DNA of 64,000 nucleotides from Gammaproteobacteria bacterium. GTDB lineage: Bacteria; Pseudomonadota; Gammaproteobacteria; Acidiferrobacterales; Sulfurifustaceae. A program made the position numbers and the translations under genes. Every line of letters begins with the position of its first letter. The first letter of the stretch is position 1. Of the stretch, positions 17,366-25,811 are shown piece by piece. The DNA lies in assembly GCA_016199745.1 (NCBI GenBank), contig JACQFZ010000068.1, positions 1 through 64,000 on the forward strand. The letters run 5' to 3'. The notes beneath the pieces were generated by a model, which searched no databases, was not told where the DNA came from, and worked only from the letters and a program-made list of their open reading frames with translations.

Positions 17366-18868
17366 CTAGCGGTACGCGGTCCAAATGGTTTTGAGATCGG
17401 TATACTTTTCGATCGCGTGCGGTGACCGATCGCGGCCGAATCCCGACTGCTTGAAACCGCCGAACGGTGTGGCAAACGAGCCTTTGTCGTAGGTATTGAT
17501 CCAGACCGTTCCAGCGTGGAGGGCGTTGGCGGTGCGGTGCGCAACATTCATGTCGCGGGTCCAGACAGCGGCCGCCAATCCATAGGGACTGTCATTTGCC
17601 ATCGTTAGTGCTTCGTCTTCGGTGTTGAAGTCGATCACGCACAACACCGGTCCAAAAATTTCTTCTTGCGCCACGCGCATCGAATTTTTTACATTCTCAA
17701 GAATGGTCGCCTCGACGTAGTAGCCGCCGGTTTCCTGCAGTGCGCGGGCGCCGCCCAGTGCGACGTGCGCACCTTCCTCGCGACCGATGTCGATGTAGCG
17801 CAGCACACGTTGCATGTGCTTCTCGTCGATTAGTGCGCCGATCCATGTTGTCGATTCGAACGGATGACCGAGCGTGATACCGGCGGTGACACGTTTTATT
17901 TCCTCGACCAGGGCGGCACGGATCGCCGCATGGGCAATCACACGCGTGCCGGCGTGACAGGTTTCGCCTTGGTTGTAATAAATACCCCAGGCGATACCTT
18001 CAGCAGCGGCTTTGAGGTCTGCGTCGGCCATGACGATATGTGGACTCTTGCCGCCGCATTCGAGAGCGACACGCTTTAGGTTCGATTCGCCGGCATAGCG
18101 CAGCATCAATTTTCCGACCTCGGTCGAGCCGGTGAAACTGATCATGTCGACGTCGGCATGCCGTGCCAGCGGCTCACCGGCGCGGTCGCCGAAGCCGGGG
18201 ACAATGTTCAATATGCCGTCGGGAAGTCCGGCGTCTTTCGCCAGTTTGCCGAGGCGGATCGCCGATAACGGCGATTGCTCCGCCGGTTTCAGTACCACTG
18301 AGTTACCGGCGACCAACGCCGGTCCGATCTTCCAGGCGGTGATGATGAGCGGATAGTTCCACGGGACGATAGCGCCGATGACACCGAGCGGTTCGCGTTT
18401 GATCAGCGCCACATCGTTTGGACCGGTCGGTGCGACTTCGTCGAATAGCTTATCGGCGAACTCAGCGTAATAGCTCAGACAATCAGCGGCCAAGCGCACG
18501 TCGACGTCGAGCGAATTGAGCGCGGCCTTGCCGACGTCGAGCGTTTCCAGGAGCGCCAGCTCTTCGGCGTGGTCGCGAACTCGTGCGGCGAAATCGAGCA
18601 GAATTTTCTTGCGCTTACTCGGATCGAGCTTACGCCAGCGTCCGTCGTTGAAGGCCGCGCGGGCGGCGGCAACGGCGGCATCGATGTCATCGCGATCGCA
18701 GTCGGCGATATCGGCAATTTTCTGGCCATCGATCGGCGTCGCTTTGTTGAAAGTACGACCGCTACGCGCGGGAACGTAAGCACCATTGATGAAGGCGCGC
18801 CCTTCAGGACGTAATTGCGCGCGCGTCTGTTCCCAAAACGCACGCGTGTATTTCGCACGGTCGATCAT
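17366..18868 (-). CDS. NAD(P)-dependent aldehyde dehydrogenase
   Basis: This 500-residue aldehyde dehydrogenase has the cofactor motif VPWNYPL, the glycine motif FTGSTEVG, the general base in LECGGKSP and the catalytic Cys in NQGETCHAGTR, all intact. The sequence resembles the PuuC/betaine-aldehyde class acting on amino-aldehydes. It lies only three bases from the alcohol dehydrogenase stop and upstream of the enolase-superfamily gene. An alcohol-to-aldehyde-to-acid route is therefore plausible: the iron alcohol dehydrogenase makes the aldehyde and this enzyme oxidises it. The substrate might be an amino-alcohol given the N-methyl metabolism nearby, but this is not shown. Confidence 0.92.
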   Translation of the reverse strand: MIDRAKYTRAFWEQTRAQLRPEGRAFINGAYVPARSGRTFNKATPIDGQKIADIADCDRDDIDAAVAAARAAFNDGRWRKLDPSKRKKILLDFAARVRDHAEELALLETLDVGKAALNSLDVDVRLAADCLSYYAEFADKLFDEVAPTGPNDVALIKREPLGVIGAIVPWNYPLIITAWKIGPALVAGNSVVLKPAEQSPLSAIRLGKLAKDAGLPDGILNIVPGFGDRAGEPLARHADVDMISFTGSTEVGKLMLRYAGESNLKRVALECGGKSPHIVMADADLKAAAEGIAWGIYYNQGETCHAGTRVIAHAAIRAALVEEIKRVTAGITLGHPFESTTWIGALIDEKHMQRVLRYIDIGREEGAHVALGGARALQETGGYYVEATILENVKNSMRVAQEEIFGPVLCVIDFNTEDEALTMANDSPYGLAAAVWTRDMNVAHRTANALHAGTVWINTYDKGSFATPFGGFKQSGFGRDRSPHAIEKYTDLKTIWTAYR

Positions 18869-18871
18869 TTT

Positions 18872-20038
18872 TTATGCCTGAGTTAACATTGTTTTGGCGA
18901 AAGTCAGTAGGTCGCCTTCTTGCACCGGACGGCGATTAGATTTGATTCCAAATATATTTTCCGGCTGCGTCATTCGCTCAGCCAGCATCTCGGCAGTAAT
19001 CAAGTCGTAACCTTCGCCGGCGAGCGCTACCTTGATGCCTACGCCACGCAACAGACGCTCAAACGCGGCAGGTAGCTCGACACTGCTAGCGACGCCCATG
19101 GCGTCAGCAACGGCAGCGAAGGCACCATCGTCGTCGGCAACGTTCCAGCGCAACGTTGCCAACAATCCTAAACCGACGGCACGACCATGATGGATCGGTC
19201 GGAGCGACGCTAACGCATGTCCGATCGTGTGTGCGATCGCCGTACCGCAGTTGTCGATGCCGATGCCGGCAAGTGTCGCCGCCAGCTGCAGACCGGCGCG
19301 TGCAGTTAAATCGTTCGGCTGTTGCACCGCGGTTTGCAAATGCCGTGTAACCAACCGAATAGCCTCCCGGCAGTAAACGGTGTTGGCGGCATTGGCATTG
19401 GCGTTGGTACTGGCCTCGATCGCATGCACTAAGGCGTCGATGCCGGTCGCGGCGGTGAGCGGCGCTGGCAGTCCAAATGTGATGGTTGGATCGAGCAATA
19501 CTTGCGTCGGCTTCAACTCGGCGCCCCAGAACCAGAGCTTGCGGCCGTCGGCATTGCTGAACACGGCCGTCCGCGTAATTTCGGCGCCGGTTCCTGAGGT
19601 CGAAGGGACGCAGATGGTTTTGAGCGGCGTTGTTGGGAATGGATGCGCGCAAAGCGCGTAGTGGGCAGCCGACTCTTTTGCCGGCGCAATCGCCGCGGCG
19701 GCTTTGCCGACATCGAGCGCCGAACCACCGCCGAGCGCAACGACTACGGTTGCATCGGTCGAGCGAATGACGTCGGCGGCGGTATCGACGGTCCGCACTT
19801 TAGGATCGCTTTGAAGTTGGTCGAACACCGAAACGGTGAGGCCGGCATGACGTAGCGAATGCTCGGCGATTGCGATAGTGCCGGCGGCTCGCAGTCCGGG
19901 ATCGGCAACCAGCAACACATGCGCGCCGGCGCTGGTGAGTGCCGCGGCCACAGTACCTACGCGACTCAGTGCGCCTGGCGCGAGAGTGATGTTGGGAAGG
20001 CGATCGAGCGAAAACTCAGTGCTTGTATCTGTGTGCAT
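18872..20038 (-). CDS. Iron-containing alcohol dehydrogenase
   Basis: This 388-residue group III alcohol dehydrogenase has the nucleotide-binding GGGSALDVGKA motif and the metal-binding His in ALVHAIEAS, HTIGHAL and HHGRAVGLG. Such enzymes are cytosolic and interconvert alcohols and aldehydes with NAD(P). It is the first gene of a four-gene minus-strand operon (ADH, ALDH, enolase-superfamily enzyme, LysR). Its start is about 180 bases from the 26-bp palindrome at 20215-20240, which it shares with the divergent porin gene. The substrate is unknown. Confidence 0.88.
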   Translation of the reverse strand: MHTDTSTEFSLDRLPNITLAPGALSRVGTVAAALTSAGAHVLLVADPGLRAAGTIAIAEHSLRHAGLTVSVFDQLQSDPKVRTVDTAADVIRSTDATVVVALGGGSALDVGKAAAAIAPAKESAAHYALCAHPFPTTPLKTICVPSTSGTGAEITRTAVFSNADGRKLWFWGAELKPTQVLLDPTITFGLPAPLTAATGIDALVHAIEASTNANANAANTVYCREAIRLVTRHLQTAVQQPNDLTARAGLQLAATLAGIGIDNCGTAIAHTIGHALASLRPIHHGRAVGLGLLATLRWNVADDDGAFAAVADAMGVASSVELPAAFERLLRGVGIKVALAGEGYDLITAEMLAERMTQPENIFGIKSNRRPVQEGDLLTFAKTMLTQA

Positions 20039-20214
20039 CCAACGGAATATCGGTTAGTGAAATTTGTACGGTGCGCGGTGCCAGTCAATGGTGCGTTCCG
20101 CCACGATGTCGTAAGGATCATTAAAGCGTATTCGATGGTAGAGGCGCTATCGCCGGGCAACAAACTCAATATTCAGATTGAGCGATCTAATAAAGGCATT
20201 GGCGATCGAATCAA

Positions 20215-20240
20215 ATTATTGGATGACGCCATCTAATAAT
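20215..20240. promoter_or_regulatory. 26-bp palindromic operator candidate, copy 1 (ADH operon / porin)
   Basis: This near-perfect palindrome has the arms ATTATTGGAT and ATCTAATAAT around a GACGCC centre. It lies between the divergent ADH operon and porin gene. The same 26-base pattern recurs at 30006-30031 and 35987-36012, always upstream of catabolic or transport genes. The size and symmetry suit a dimeric regulator; it contains a CTAAT box as known for GcvA. The rest of the 20039-20360 intergenic region shows only partial half-site-like sequence (around 20185-20210) and no RNA gene. Confidence 0.65.
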
Positions 20241-20360
20241 TATGCTGGATCAACCACCTGTCGTCTCCCAACATTCCCCGCGTTGGTAAAACATCCGAAC
20301 AGAAGTAACAGGCTCTTGCAACAAGCTCGTAAAACTTAACCAATAGCGAGGAGAAGAGTA

Positions 20361-21437
20361 ATGCAAAAGAAGCTAGTAGCGGCCGCCGTTGGCGCGGCAC
20401 TCGTAGCGACGGCACCGGTGGCTGGCGCTATGGAGGCGAAGCTGTCGGGGCAGCTCAACCGAGCAATGATGTGGGCGGATGACGGCACGCAGTCCAACAG
20501 CTTTTTTGTTGATAGCACTACGTATCACAGTTTCGTCGACCTCTCGGCTAGCCATGAAGTCTCACCGGCGCTTACGGTTGGATTGAAATATAACTTGGGC
20601 TTGTTTCAAAACGAATCGGACGGTGTGTCGCAGGGCAGTCGATCCACCGCCGACGTCGCTAAGACGCGTTATGCCGATACGTACCTGAAGGGCGCGTTCG
20701 GTAAGGTCAGCCTGGGTCACGGCGACAGCGCTTCGGCCTATTTCACCGAGTACGATTTCACCGATAGCTGGTTGGCGATCTATTCGTCGGCGACCGATTT
20801 CGGCGGCAGCCTGAAATTCCGCGACAGCACCGGCGCGTTGTCCAGCGTTACGCCGTATGGTGTCGTGTGGGAGTTGGGCGGCGTTTATCGCACCGATCGG
20901 ATCAAGTACGACGCGCCGGCACTTGGCCCGGTGAACCTGTCGATTTCTCGGGGCAACAGCGGCAACAGTCCATATACCGATATCGGTGCCAATGCAAAAT
21001 TCGAATTTGGCGGCCATAAACTGCAAGCCTACCTCGGTCATGCCATCGTCGATCTCGAGACCGCGGCAGGTAATTCCAAAAATACGTTTGGCTCGGTGTC
21101 CTATTTGACACCCGTTGGTGTCAGCCTGACGGTCGCCGCGTCGACGTTGAAATACGATGACAATAGCTACGATGCCAGTTGGCAGTATGTGAAACTCGGT
21201 TATGACGCCGGCAAGCATCACATCGCCGTGGATATGTCCGAAGGCGAAGACCAGCTCGGTGAGGCGGCGGCAGTCAAAGGAACTAGGGGCAAAGAGAACG
21301 GCGTGGGTTACGTCTACGACCTCGATAAAGGGATCAAGACCTACGTCAGTTACAAGATATTTAAAGTCGATAATCATCCGACGATGACGTTTGATGACCT
21401 GAATATCGTTACCGCCGGTATGTATTTAGTGTTCTAA
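20361..21437 (+). CDS. Gram-negative porin (outer membrane beta-barrel)
   Basis: This 358-residue outer-membrane protein has a Sec signal peptide (MQKKLVAAAVGAALVATAP, cleavage near GA-ME) followed by alternating beta strands and a C-terminal Phe (MYLVF), the hallmark of barrels inserted by the Bam machinery. A GAGGAG ribosome binding site lies just before the ATG. It resembles general porins of the Porin_4 kind. It is divergent from the ADH operon and shares the palindrome at 20215-20240, so it may admit the substrate of that regulon. The 3' side carries a long palindrome at 21478-21507. Confidence 0.85.
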   Translation: MQKKLVAAAVGAALVATAPVAGAMEAKLSGQLNRAMMWADDGTQSNSFFVDSTTYHSFVDLSASHEVSPALTVGLKYNLGLFQNESDGVSQGSRSTADVAKTRYADTYLKGAFGKVSLGHGDSASAYFTEYDFTDSWLAIYSSATDFGGSLKFRDSTGALSSVTPYGVVWELGGVYRTDRIKYDAPALGPVNLSISRGNSGNSPYTDIGANAKFEFGGHKLQAYLGHAIVDLETAAGNSKNTFGSVSYLTPVGVSLTVAASTLKYDDNSYDASWQYVKLGYDAGKHHIAVDMSEGEDQLGEAAAVKGTRGKENGVGYVYDLDKGIKTYVSYKIFKVDNHPTMTFDDLNIVTAGMYLVF

Positions 21438-21477
21438 GAGTGACGCTTGTGTAGCGTCGGTTAGCTTGCTTTTTTTA

Positions 21478-21507
21478 TCCCTCCCTCGCACTTTTGCGAG
21501 GGAGGGA
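21478..21507. repeat. Palindromic repeat with 13-bp arms between convergent porin and tdh genes
   Basis: Arms TCCCTCCCTCGCA and TGCGAGGGAGGGA are perfect and separated by four bases. The stem lies between the ends of two convergent genes, so it could act as a transcript end on both strands. A T-run precedes and does not follow it on the plus strand, so it is not a classical intrinsic terminator. Confidence 0.65.
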
Positions 21508-21525
21508 ATGGAATAACGTCGTGGT

Positions 21526-22554
21526 TTACGCGTTCCAATCCAACACAACCTTGCCGCTGTTCCCCGAAAGCATAGTCGCAAACGCCGTTTGATACTGACC
21601 CACCGGAAAATGGTGGGTGATGATCGGCGATAGATCGAGCCCGCTTTGTAACATCGCCACCATCTTGTACCAGGTCTCAAACATCTCGCGACCGTAGATG
21701 CCTTTGATTTCGAGGCCTTTGAAGATCACCTGATTCCAATCAATGGCGGTGTTCGCCGGTGGAATGCCGAGCAGCGCCACTTTGCCGCCGTGATTCATGT
21801 GTTCCAGCATCGTCGTAAACGCGCTCGGTACGCCGGACATCTCTAGGCCGACATCAAATCCTTCGGTGATGTGAAGCTCTTGCATGACGTTGGGCAGATT
21901 GTCGCGTGTGACGTTGACGGCGCGGGTGGCGCCCATGCGCTGCGCGAGATCCAGGCGATAGTCGTTGACATCGGTGATAACGACATGACGCGCGCCGACG
22001 TGGCGGGCGATGGCGACGGCCATGATGCCGATCGGGCCGGCGCCGGTGATCAACACGTCTTCACCGACGAGATTGAACGAAAGCGCGGTGTGAGTGGCGT
22101 TGCCGAACGGATCGAAGATCGCCGCGAGGTCGTCGGGAATATCGTCTGGCAACTTGAAGGCATTGAATGCCGGTATCGCTAAATATTCGGCGAAGGCGCC
22201 GGCACGATTGACGCCGACCCCGACGGTGTTGCGACACAAGTGCCGGCGACCGGCGCGACAGTTGCGGCAGTAGCCGCAAGTGATGTGGCCTTCGCCCGAT
22301 ACTCGATCGCCAACTTTGAGGCCGCGCACTTCCTGGCCGACTTCGGCGATTTCACCGACATATTCATGGCCGACGTGCATCGGCACGGGAATGGTTTTCT
22401 GCGCCCAGTCGTCCCATTTCCAGATATGAATATCGGTACCGCAGATCGCCGTTTTCTTGATTTTGATGAGTACGTCGTTGTGGCCGACTTCCGGGTAGGC
22501 GACCTGGGTGAGTGTAAGCCCGGGGCCATGTGCGAGCTTGGCGAGTGCTTTCAT
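21526..22554 (-). CDS. tdh: L-threonine 3-dehydrogenase
   Basis: This 342-residue zinc enzyme oxidises L-threonine to 2-amino-3-ketobutyrate with NAD+. The catalytic zinc ligands lie in [10 protein letters not shown] and GHEYVG, and the structural zinc cluster is seen as [15 protein letters not shown]. The Rossmann motif GAGPIGIMA follows. The length is nearly that of E. coli Tdh (341). It lies downstream of kbl, the enzyme that uses its product, and of thrC, which makes its substrate; all three run in the same direction. Confidence 0.95.
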   Translation of the reverse strand: MKALAKLAHGPGLTLTQVAYPEVGHNDVLIKIKKTAICGTDIHIWKWDDWAQKTIPVPMHVGHEYVGEIAEVGQEVRGLKVGDRVSGEGHITCGYCRNCRAGRRHLCRNTVGVGVNRAGAFAEYLAIPAFNAFKLPDDIPDDLAAIFDPFGNATHTALSFNLVGEDVLITGAGPIGIMAVAIARHVGARHVVITDVNDYRLDLAQRMGATRAVNVTRDNLPNVMQELHITEGFDVGLEMSGVPSAFTTMLEHMNHGGKVALLGIPPANTAIDWNQVIFKGLEIKGIYGREMFETWYKMVAMLQSGLDLSPIITHHFPVGQYQTAFATMLSGNSGKVVLDWNA

Positions 22555-22595
22555 GGGGAGTCTCTTTACCGCATCGGCGGCGAAAAAAAGTTGCG

Positions 22596-23795
22596 TTAAA
22601 TCACGCCGAGCGTGCGGCCGACGTTGGCGAAGGTGGTGACGGCATGTTCGATATGTTCCGGCTGATGGGCCGCGCTCATTTGCACACGAATGCGCGCTTT
22701 TCCTTTCGGCACGACCGGGTAGGAAAAACCGATGACGTAGATGCCTTCTTGCAACAGGCGATCGGCCATGTCGGTTGCCAACGACGCATCACCGAGCATT
22801 ACCGGAATGATGGGATGGCGGCCAGGCACCAGTTGAAAGCCGAGGTGCGTCATCTCTCGACGAAAGATTTCGCTGTTCTCGTGCAGGCGCCGACGTAACA
22901 CGGCGCCTTCATCGGCGGCGAGGAGTTGTAGTGCCGTGAGCGATGCGGCGGCGACGCTTGGCGCGAGTGTGTTCGAGAACAGATAGGGGCGCGAACGTTG
23001 GCGCAACAGCTCGACGATCTCGCCGCGGCCAGCGACGTAACCGCCGGAGGCACCGCCGAGCGCCTTGCCGAGTGTACCGGTAATGATATCGATGCGACCT
23101 TCAACGCCGCATAGTTCCGGCGTGCCATGGCCGTGTTCGCCGATGAAGCCGACGGCATGCGAGTCGTCGACCATGACGAGCGCGTGGTAGCGATCGGCTA
23201 AATCGCAGATCGATTTTAAGTCGGCGATGATGCCGTCCATAGAAAAAACACCGTCGGTGGCGATGAGCTTGAAGCGCGCACCGGCGGCGTCGGCGTCCTT
23301 GAGTCTGGTTTCGAGGTCGGCCATGTCGTTATTGCGGTAGCGAAAGCGCTTCGCTTTGCATAGCCGCACGCCGTCGATGATGCTTGCATGATTGAGCTCG
23401 TCACTGATGACGGCATCGTCCTCGCCGAGCAGGGTCTCGAACAGACCGCCGTTAGCGTCGAAACAACTCGAGTACAGAATGCAACTGTCGACGCGTAAGA
23501 ATTCGGCAAGCGCCGCTTCAAGCTGTTGGTGCACGGGCTGCGTGCCGCAGATGAAGCGCACCGACGCCATCCCGAAACCATTTTGATCGAGACTTTCTTT
23601 AGCGGCGGCGATAAGGCGCGAATCGTTTGCCAAACCGAGATAATTGTTGGCGCAGAAATTGAGAACGGGTGCCGTGTGGGCGAGGGCGATTCGCGCGGAT
23701 TGCGGACTTCGAATCGTGTGTTCAACTTTATAGAAGCCATCGGCTTTGATCTGCGCGAGGCTATCGCGCAGATGCGAGAGGTAGGCGTTATGCAT
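22596..23795 (-). CDS. kbl: 2-amino-3-ketobutyrate coenzyme A ligase (glycine C-acetyltransferase)
   Basis: The product is 399 residues from the ATG at 23795, matching the usual 398 of Kbl; an in-frame upstream ATG lies inside thrC. It is a PLP-dependent alpha-oxoamine synthase: the cofactor Lys is in GTLGKALGG and the His/Asp face in [15 protein letters not shown]. It cleaves 2-amino-3-ketobutyrate with CoA to glycine and acetyl-CoA. The start codon overlaps the thrC stop by eight bases (ATGCATAA). With tdh it completes threonine breakdown to glycine, which links to the glycine and sarcosine metabolism of the neighbouring region. Confidence 0.95.
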   Translation of the reverse strand: MHNAYLSHLRDSLAQIKADGFYKVEHTIRSPQSARIALAHTAPVLNFCANNYLGLANDSRLIAAAKESLDQNGFGMASVRFICGTQPVHQQLEAALAEFLRVDSCILYSSCFDANGGLFETLLGEDDAVISDELNHASIIDGVRLCKAKRFRYRNNDMADLETRLKDADAAGARFKLIATDGVFSMDGIIADLKSICDLADRYHALVMVDDSHAVGFIGEHGHGTPELCGVEGRIDIITGTLGKALGGASGGYVAGRGEIVELLRQRSRPYLFSNTLAPSVAAASLTALQLLAADEGAVLRRRLHENSEIFRREMTHLGFQLVPGRHPIIPVMLGDASLATDMADRLLQEGIYVIGFSYPVVPKGKARIRVQMSAAHQPEHIEHAVTTFANVGRTLGVI

Positions 23796-25221
23796 GAACC
23801 GATCCTGATGCGTGAGCAATATGGGCGTTGATGAATGATTTAACGTGGGCGACGTCCGCCGGCATGACGGTGAACCGTTGCGGCTGATTTTCGATCCCGG
23901 CGAAACCTTTGGGACGAACCGGCTTGCGCCCTAGTGCCTGCTCGATGGTTGCCTCGAACTTTGCCGGTTGCGCCGTTTCCAGACAGATCATCCGCACATC
24001 AATCTCGCGATAGTCGAGCGCGACCTTGAGCCCGTCGGCGGTGTGCGGATCTATCTCGATGCTGTAACGGTTCCACGCGTGGCGAATGGTATCGAGCCGG
24101 TTAGTGTGCGTGCTCTTGCCGGAAACGAAACCGAACTGCTCGACGCGCTGGAAGTGGTGCGTACCGGAAAGATCGAAGGCGCCGCCGTTCTCTAAGCTCG
24201 ACCACAGCTGCCGTACTATCGTCGGCTCGCGTTCGGTTAAATCGAACACGAACCGCTCGAAGTTGGATGCGCGCGAGATATCCATGGATGGGCTGGAGGT
24301 AGTGTAAGTTTCGGCACTCCGGCGCGGCCGGTAGACGCCGTGACGAAAAAATTCATGGAGCACATCGTTTTCGTTGGTGGCAACGACAAGACGTTTGATC
24401 GGTAAGCCCATGCAGCGGGCGATATGACCGGCGCAGATGTTGCCGAAGTTGCCGCTGGGAACGGCAAATGATACTTGCTCGTCGTTGTGGCGGGTAAGCG
24501 CGAGATAGCCTCGGAAGTAATACACCACTTGCGCCAGCAAGCGCGCCCAATTGATCGAGTTGATCGTGCCGATGCGGTGTGTTTGTTTGAAATCGTCGTC
24601 GTGCGACACCGCTTTCACGAGGTCCTGGCAGTCGTCGAAGGTGCCGTCGATGGCGATGTTGAAAATATTGCGATCAGTCAGGCTGTACATCTGCGCCCGC
24701 TGGAACGGGCTCATGCGCTCTTGCGGCGACAACATGAACACTCGCACGCCGGCCTTGCCGCGCATGGCGTACTCGGCGGCGGAACCGGTATCGCCGGAAG
24801 TTGCACCGAGGATATTGATTTCATCACCGGTCTTGGCGAGCGCGTAGGTGAACAGGTTGCCGAGCAGCTGCATCGCGATGTCTTTGAACGCGAGCGTCGG
24901 GCCGTTCGACAGGTGCAGCAGATGCAGACCGGGTTCGAGCGTTGTTACCGGCGTGATCTCGTGACTGGCGAAACACTCGGTACTATAAGTTGCAGCGATT
25001 AAGGTTTGGAGATCGCGCGGCGGGATATCGTCGATGAACTTGCCGATGACGGCAAACGCGAGATCGGCGTAGCTCACGTGGCGCCACGCCGAAAGCTCAT
25101 CCGGCGTTACGCGGGGATAGGTCATCGGCAGGTAGAGGCCGCCATCCGGTGCGAGACCTTCGAGCAGGATATCGGTGAAAGTCTTTATCGGGCTGCCGCC
25201 GCGCGTGCTGATGTACTTCAT
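23788..25221 (-). CDS. thrC: Threonine synthase
   Basis: This 477-residue PLP enzyme converts O-phosphohomoserine to threonine. It is the long type, with the N-terminal YISTRGG, the cofactor lysine in [13 protein letters not shown] and the phosphate-binding [12 protein letters not shown]. The gene is usually next to hom or thrB; here it leads a minus-strand operon with kbl and tdh, which degrade threonine. Two palindromic repeats lie in the 150 bases upstream (25278-25302, 25345-25372). No attenuator or riboswitch was recognised. Confidence 0.95.
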   Translation of the reverse strand: MKYISTRGGSPIKTFTDILLEGLAPDGGLYLPMTYPRVTPDELSAWRHVSYADLAFAVIGKFIDDIPPRDLQTLIAATYSTECFASHEITPVTTLEPGLHLLHLSNGPTLAFKDIAMQLLGNLFTYALAKTGDEINILGATSGDTGSAAEYAMRGKAGVRVFMLSPQERMSPFQRAQMYSLTDRNIFNIAIDGTFDDCQDLVKAVSHDDDFKQTHRIGTINSINWARLLAQVVYYFRGYLALTRHNDEQVSFAVPSGNFGNICAGHIARCMGLPIKRLVVATNENDVLHEFFRHGVYRPRRSAETYTTSSPSMDISRASNFERFVFDLTEREPTIVRQLWSSLENGGAFDLSGTHHFQRVEQFGFVSGKSTHTNRLDTIRHAWNRYSIEIDPHTADGLKVALDYREIDVRMICLETAQPAKFEATIEQALGRKPVRPKGFAGIENQPQRFTVMPADVAHVKSFINAHIAHASGSVHA

Positions 25222-25277
25222 GGGATTGTCACCTTGTTAGAAGCCATCTTGCTCTGTTGAAACCTCGCCTCAACTTT

Positions 25278-25302
25278 CCCCTATCCCTCAAAGGGGGAGG
25301 GG
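25278..25302. repeat. Palindromic repeat upstream of thrC, copy A
   Basis: An imperfect CCCCTATCCCT / AGGGGGAGGGGG palindrome. It and the copy at 25345 lie between thrC and the cupin gene. Confidence 0.5.
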
Positions 25303-25344
25303 GCGTGCTCGTGACGTTTTCAACAGCGCAAAGCCATCTCTATT

Positions 25345-25372
25345 CCCTCCCCTGCGTTTTTGCGGGGGAGGG
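25345..25372. repeat. Palindromic repeat upstream of thrC, copy B
   Basis: Arms CCCTCCCCTGC and GCGGGGGAGGG surround a T-run. It abuts the stop of the cupin gene and may end the MttB-dehydrogenase-cupin transcript. Confidence 0.55.
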
Positions 25373-25777
25373 TTAGGTTGGGGGGAATACATCGGAAGTT
25401 ACTCGTGAGATAGGTTCTAGTGATATCGCCGCCGTTGTTTTGCGTGGACCAAAAAAGACAATCCACATCGCCAGGTCCGGACTGTGTCGGACGAAACAAT
25501 GCGGCATCGATGCCGGAACGAATATCAAGTCGCCGGCCGCGACCGGGCGTATATCGCCGTGCAGTTCGAGCACGCCGTCGCCGGCGACAATCACGTATAT
25601 CTCATCGCGATCGTGCGGCATCTGGTTGTCGACCGATCGCGGTTCCCAGTATTCGACGAGGCAGTCGTTGCTGTGCAATGCGACCAACCACTCCGACGGC
25701 GCGTTGTTGGCAACGCGCGCCGCCCATTCGCTTTTCCTGCCTACGTAAGCTCGATGCCGACCGTTTTCGTTCATCAT
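25373..25777 (-). CDS. Cupin-domain protein
   Basis: This 134-residue single-domain cupin has both conserved motifs: PHDRDEIYVIVAGDGVLEL with metal-ligand-type His and Glu, and AAGDLIFVPASMPHCF with the second His. An AGGA ribosome binding site precedes tandem ATG codons. It follows the dimethylglycine/sarcosine dehydrogenase-like gene by 34 bases and is probably the last gene of the MttB operon. Cupins of this size may be metal-dependent enzymes or small-molecule sensors; the role here is unknown. Confidence 0.75.
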   Translation of the reverse strand: MMNENGRHRAYVGRKSEWAARVANNAPSEWLVALHSNDCLVEYWEPRSVDNQMPHDRDEIYVIVAGDGVLELHGDIRPVAAGDLIFVPASMPHCFVRHSPDLAMWIVFFGPRKTTAAISLEPISRVTSDVFPPT

Positions 25778-25811
25778 GTGTTTGTCCTATGTGTTCGTTG
25801 GCAGAATGTGT

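Noticed and set aside
25222-25372. Riboswitch or attenuator before thrC
   Set aside because: The structure there is explained by two palindromic repeats; no threonine-rich leader peptide or glycine riboswitch pattern was recognised.
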